Part shown: one piece after another, positions 6,706 through 8,356 of the stretch
How positions within the stretch are numbered: the first letter of the stretch is position 1
How the letters are laid out: each line of letters starts with the position of its first letter
Assembly: GCA_027489105.1 (NCBI GenBank)
Contig: JAIYAJ010000428.1
Location: forward strand, 1 to 8,356
Origin: Zymomonas sp.
GTDB taxonomy: Bacteria > Pseudomonadota > Alphaproteobacteria > Sphingomonadales > Sphingomonadaceae
Length of the DNA stretch: 8,356 nt
Direction of reading: 5' to 3'
The notes under the pieces: generated by a model
What the model saw: only the letters and a program-made list of their open reading frames with translations
What the model was told of the DNA's origin: nothing
Database searches by the model: none
Program-made: the position numbers and the translations under genes

Positions 6706-7616
6706 GTCTTCTTCCCCAGCCGCCGGCCACCCGCACCCTGGGCGCCAGCGGCATCGAGATTTCCTCCATTGCCTGGGGCATGTGGCGCCTCGCCGAGGAC
6801 GGCCGCACCGTGTCGGAAGCCGCGCGCCTGGTCCATGCCGCGCTCGACGCCGGCATCACCCTGCTCGACACCGCCGACATCTATGGCTTCGACGGCACCC
6901 ACGGCTTCGGCGATGCCGAGGCGATGCTGGGCGAGGTGCTGGCCGCCGAACCGGCGCTGCGCGGCCGCATGGTGCTTGCGACCAAGGGCGGCATCCGCCC
7001 GCCTTTGCCCTATGACCAGAGCAAGGCCTATCTGGCCGAGGCGATCGACGCCTCGCTGCGCCGCCTGAAGGTCGACGGCGTCGAGCTGTGGCAGGTCCAC
7101 CGCCCCGACATCCTCGCCCATCCGCAGGAAGTCGCCCGCGCGCTCGACGATGCCGTCGCCGCCGGCAAGATCCGCACCATCGGCGTGTCCAACTTCACCA
7201 TCCACCAGACCGCAGCGCTGCAGCAGTTCCTGGGCAACAAGCTGGTGACGACCCAGCCCGAGATCAGCCCGCTGCGCATCACCTGCTTCGAAAATGGCGA
7301 ACTGGACCAGGCGATGATGCTCGGCCTCGTGCCGATGGCCTGGTCGCCGCTCGGCGGCGGTCGCCTGGCCAACCCCGAAACGCAGCGCGACAAGGCGGTG
7401 GTCGAGGCGCTGGCCAAGGTGGCGACCGAGCAGGGCGTGTCGCTGACGGTGGCGGCTTATGCCTGGCTGATGGCGCATCCGGCGGGCATCGTCCCGATCA
7501 TTGGGTCGCAGCAGCCCGAGCGGATCGCCGAGGGCTCGAAGGCCCGCGACGTCCGCTGGTCGCGCGAGGACTGGTATGCGGTGCTGGTGGCCGCACGCGG
7601 AGAAAGGCTGCCCTGA
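6702..7616 (+). CDS. smoB: Aldo-keto reductase, SmoB/YdhF type, probable 6-dehydroglucose reductase
   Basis: A 304-residue cytoplasmic NAD(P)H-dependent reductase with the TIM-barrel aldo-keto reductase fold. The catalytic tetrad is visible: D56 (LLDTAD), Y61 (DIYG), K95 (LATKGG) and H133 (QVHRPD). GVSNFT, EISPL and MAWSPLGGGRL follow the pattern of E. coli YdhF, and the C-terminal PIIGSQQPERI is the cofactor-phosphate binding loop. In the Agrobacterium sulfo-SMO pathway SmoB reduces 6-dehydro-D-glucose, made by the monooxygenase, to glucose. That role is assigned here because the gene sits between a sulfoquinovosidase and an SmoC-like monooxygenase. The start at 6702 is chosen for its ribosome site and the ATGA overlap with the regulator. 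On sequence alone it could be any YdhF-like reductase; the context makes the pathway role likely. Confidence 0.87.
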   Translation: MSLLPQPPATRTLGASGIEISSIAWGMWRLAEDGRTVSEAARLVHAALDAGITLLDTADIYGFDGTHGFGDAEAMLGEVLAAEPALRGRMVLATKGGIRPPLPYDQSKAYLAEAIDASLRRLKVDGVELWQVHRPDILAHPQEVARALDDAVAAGKIRTIGVSNFTIHQTAALQQFLGNKLVTTQPEISPLRITCFENGELDQAMMLGLVPMAWSPLGGGRLANPETQRDKAVVEALAKVATEQGVSLTVAAYAWLMAHPAGIVPIIGSQQPERIAEGSKARDVRWSREDWYAVLVAARGERLP

Positions 7617-7642
7617 GCAGCCGGTTGTTCAAGGATAGGCCC

Positions 7643-7648
7643 GGGAGG
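7643..7648 (+). promoter_or_regulatory. Ribosome binding site of the monooxygenase gene
   Basis: GGGAGG ends five bases before the ATG at 7654. The 37-base gap after the aldo-keto reductase stop has no terminator, so the monooxygenase appears to be co-transcribed. The intact ribosome site suggests that the gene was functional until recently. Confidence 0.75.
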
Positions 7649-7653
7649 CGAAG

Positions 7654-8356
7654 ATGACGCAGCAATGCGAAGTGGCGTGGTTCTCCGCGCTGTGTGACGA
7701 CGATTATGAATTTCTTGGCGTGCCCGACAGCCGGCTGCAGTCGAGCTGGGAGCATTGCCGCAACATCGTGCTGCAGGCCGAGAAGGGCGGATTCGACAAT
7801 ATCCTGCTCCCCTCGGGCTACCAGCTCGGCCTCGACACCACCGCCTTCGCGGCGGCGGTCGCAACGCAGGTGCGCCGCATCAAGCTGCTCTGGGCAACCC
7901 GCATCGGCGAGGACTGGCCGCCGCAGCTGGCGCGCCGCATCGCCACGCTCGACCGCATCCTGGGCCCCAATGCCGCCGGCACCGGCGGGCGGCTGAACGT
8001 CAACATCATCTCGTCCGACATGCCGGGCGAGGCGCTGCCGGGCAAGGCGCGCTATGCCCGTGCGACCGAGGTGATGAAGATCGTCCGCACGCTGCTCAAT
8101 GGGCAGTCGCTCGATCATGAGGGCGAGTTCTACAAGCTCAAGCTCGATCCGCCGCGCATCACCACCCTCAATGGCAAGTGCCCGCCGTTCTACTTCGGCG
8201 GCCTCAGCCACGAAGGGCGCGAGTGTGCTGCCTAGGCAGCGGACGTCTACCTGATGTGGCCCGACACGATGGACAAGGTCCGCGAGAACATCGCCGACCT
8301 CAAGGCGCGGGCTGCCAATTATGGCCGCACCCTCAAGTTCGGCTACCGCGTCCACG
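7654..8356 (+). pseudogene. smoC: SsuD/SmoC-like flavin-dependent sulfoquinovose monooxygenase, interrupted by in-frame TAG and cut by window edge
   Basis: Luciferase-like, FMNH2-dependent monooxygenase. In the sulfo-SMO pathway SmoC oxidatively cleaves the C-S bond of sulfoquinovose to 6-dehydroglucose and sulfite, with FMNH2 supplied by a partner reductase. Codons 1-193 match the family: VAWFSAL at the N-terminus, GGFDNILLPSGY, RIKLLWATR, GGRLNVNIISSD, RYARATEVMKI, HEGEFYKL and PPFYFGG. Codon 194 (8233..8235) is TAG. The same frame then continues without a break as AADVYLMW, through ARAANYGRTLKFGYRVH at the window end, matching SsuD (VDLYLTW, AHGRKIRFGIRLH). R232 and H234 correspond to SsuD Arg226 and His228 of the active site, so a product ending at the TAG would lack them. 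SsuD is about 380 residues; the 3' end lies outside. Gln CAG to TAG is the simplest change. Sequencing error or readthrough remain possible. Confidence 0.85.
8227..8240. repeat. 14-bp perfect palindrome centred on the premature TAG
   Basis: GCTGCCTAGGCAGC reads the same on both strands, and the stop codon sits in its centre within CCTAGG. If the original codon was CAG, the T created the perfect symmetry from a near-palindrome. It may be a coincidence of the mutation, but such a site could also affect sequencing or replication. Confidence 0.7.

Noticed and set aside
5632..7478. Minus-strand open frames opposite the regulator and the aldo-keto reductase
   Set aside because: They are mirror frames of well-supported genes, low in hydrophobic-core patterning and without family motifs.

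Overview
The window is high-GC bacterial DNA that reads as an alphaproteobacterium, most likely a member of the Sphingomonadales. This rests on a plug-type TonB-dependent receptor with the EIVVTA box and AFA|Q signal cleavage typical of sphingomonads, strong GC3 bias with long antisense shadow frames, and frequent non-ATG starts. The placement is inferred from gene style, not from a database search.

Layout. (1) 2..787 (+) is the C-terminal ~60% of an ExuT-like (hexuronate-type) major facilitator transporter, cut by the window edge. (2) 788..1105 has no convincing gene. (3) 1161..3491 (-) is a complete TonB-dependent outer-membrane receptor with a strong intrinsic terminator at 1106..1138. (4) 3492..3685 is a divergent intergenic region with a 9-bp inverted repeat and candidate overlapping promoters. 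(5) A tightly packed (+) operon follows: a GH31 sulfoquinovosidase (3686..5695), a LacI-family regulator (5692..6705, GTGA overlap), a YdhF/SmoB-like aldo-keto reductase (6702..7616, ATGA overlap), and an SsuD/SmoC-like flavin-dependent sulfonate monooxygenase (7654..>8356) interrupted by an in-frame TAG at 8233..8235.

How the genes fit together. The sulfoquinovosidase carries the full acidic-sugar signature (K245, E270, R283, W286, Y495 plus D392 and D459). Together with an aldo-keto reductase and a desulfonating flavin monooxygenase, this is the core of the oxidative sulfoquinovose pathway (sulfo-SMO; smoI, smoB, smoC of Agrobacterium). The proposed route is: outer-membrane uptake of sulfoquinovose or its glycosides by the TonB receptor, inner-membrane transport possibly by the MFS protein, hydrolysis to sulfoquinovose, C-S cleavage by the monooxygenase to 6-dehydroglucose plus sulfite, and reduction to glucose by the aldo-keto reductase, under LacI-type control. 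The flavin reductase (SmoA role) is not in the window. The most striking anomaly is the nonsense codon in the key desulfonating enzyme: the reading frame and the family sequence resume immediately after it, so it is either a very recent inactivation, a sequencing error, or a readthrough case.
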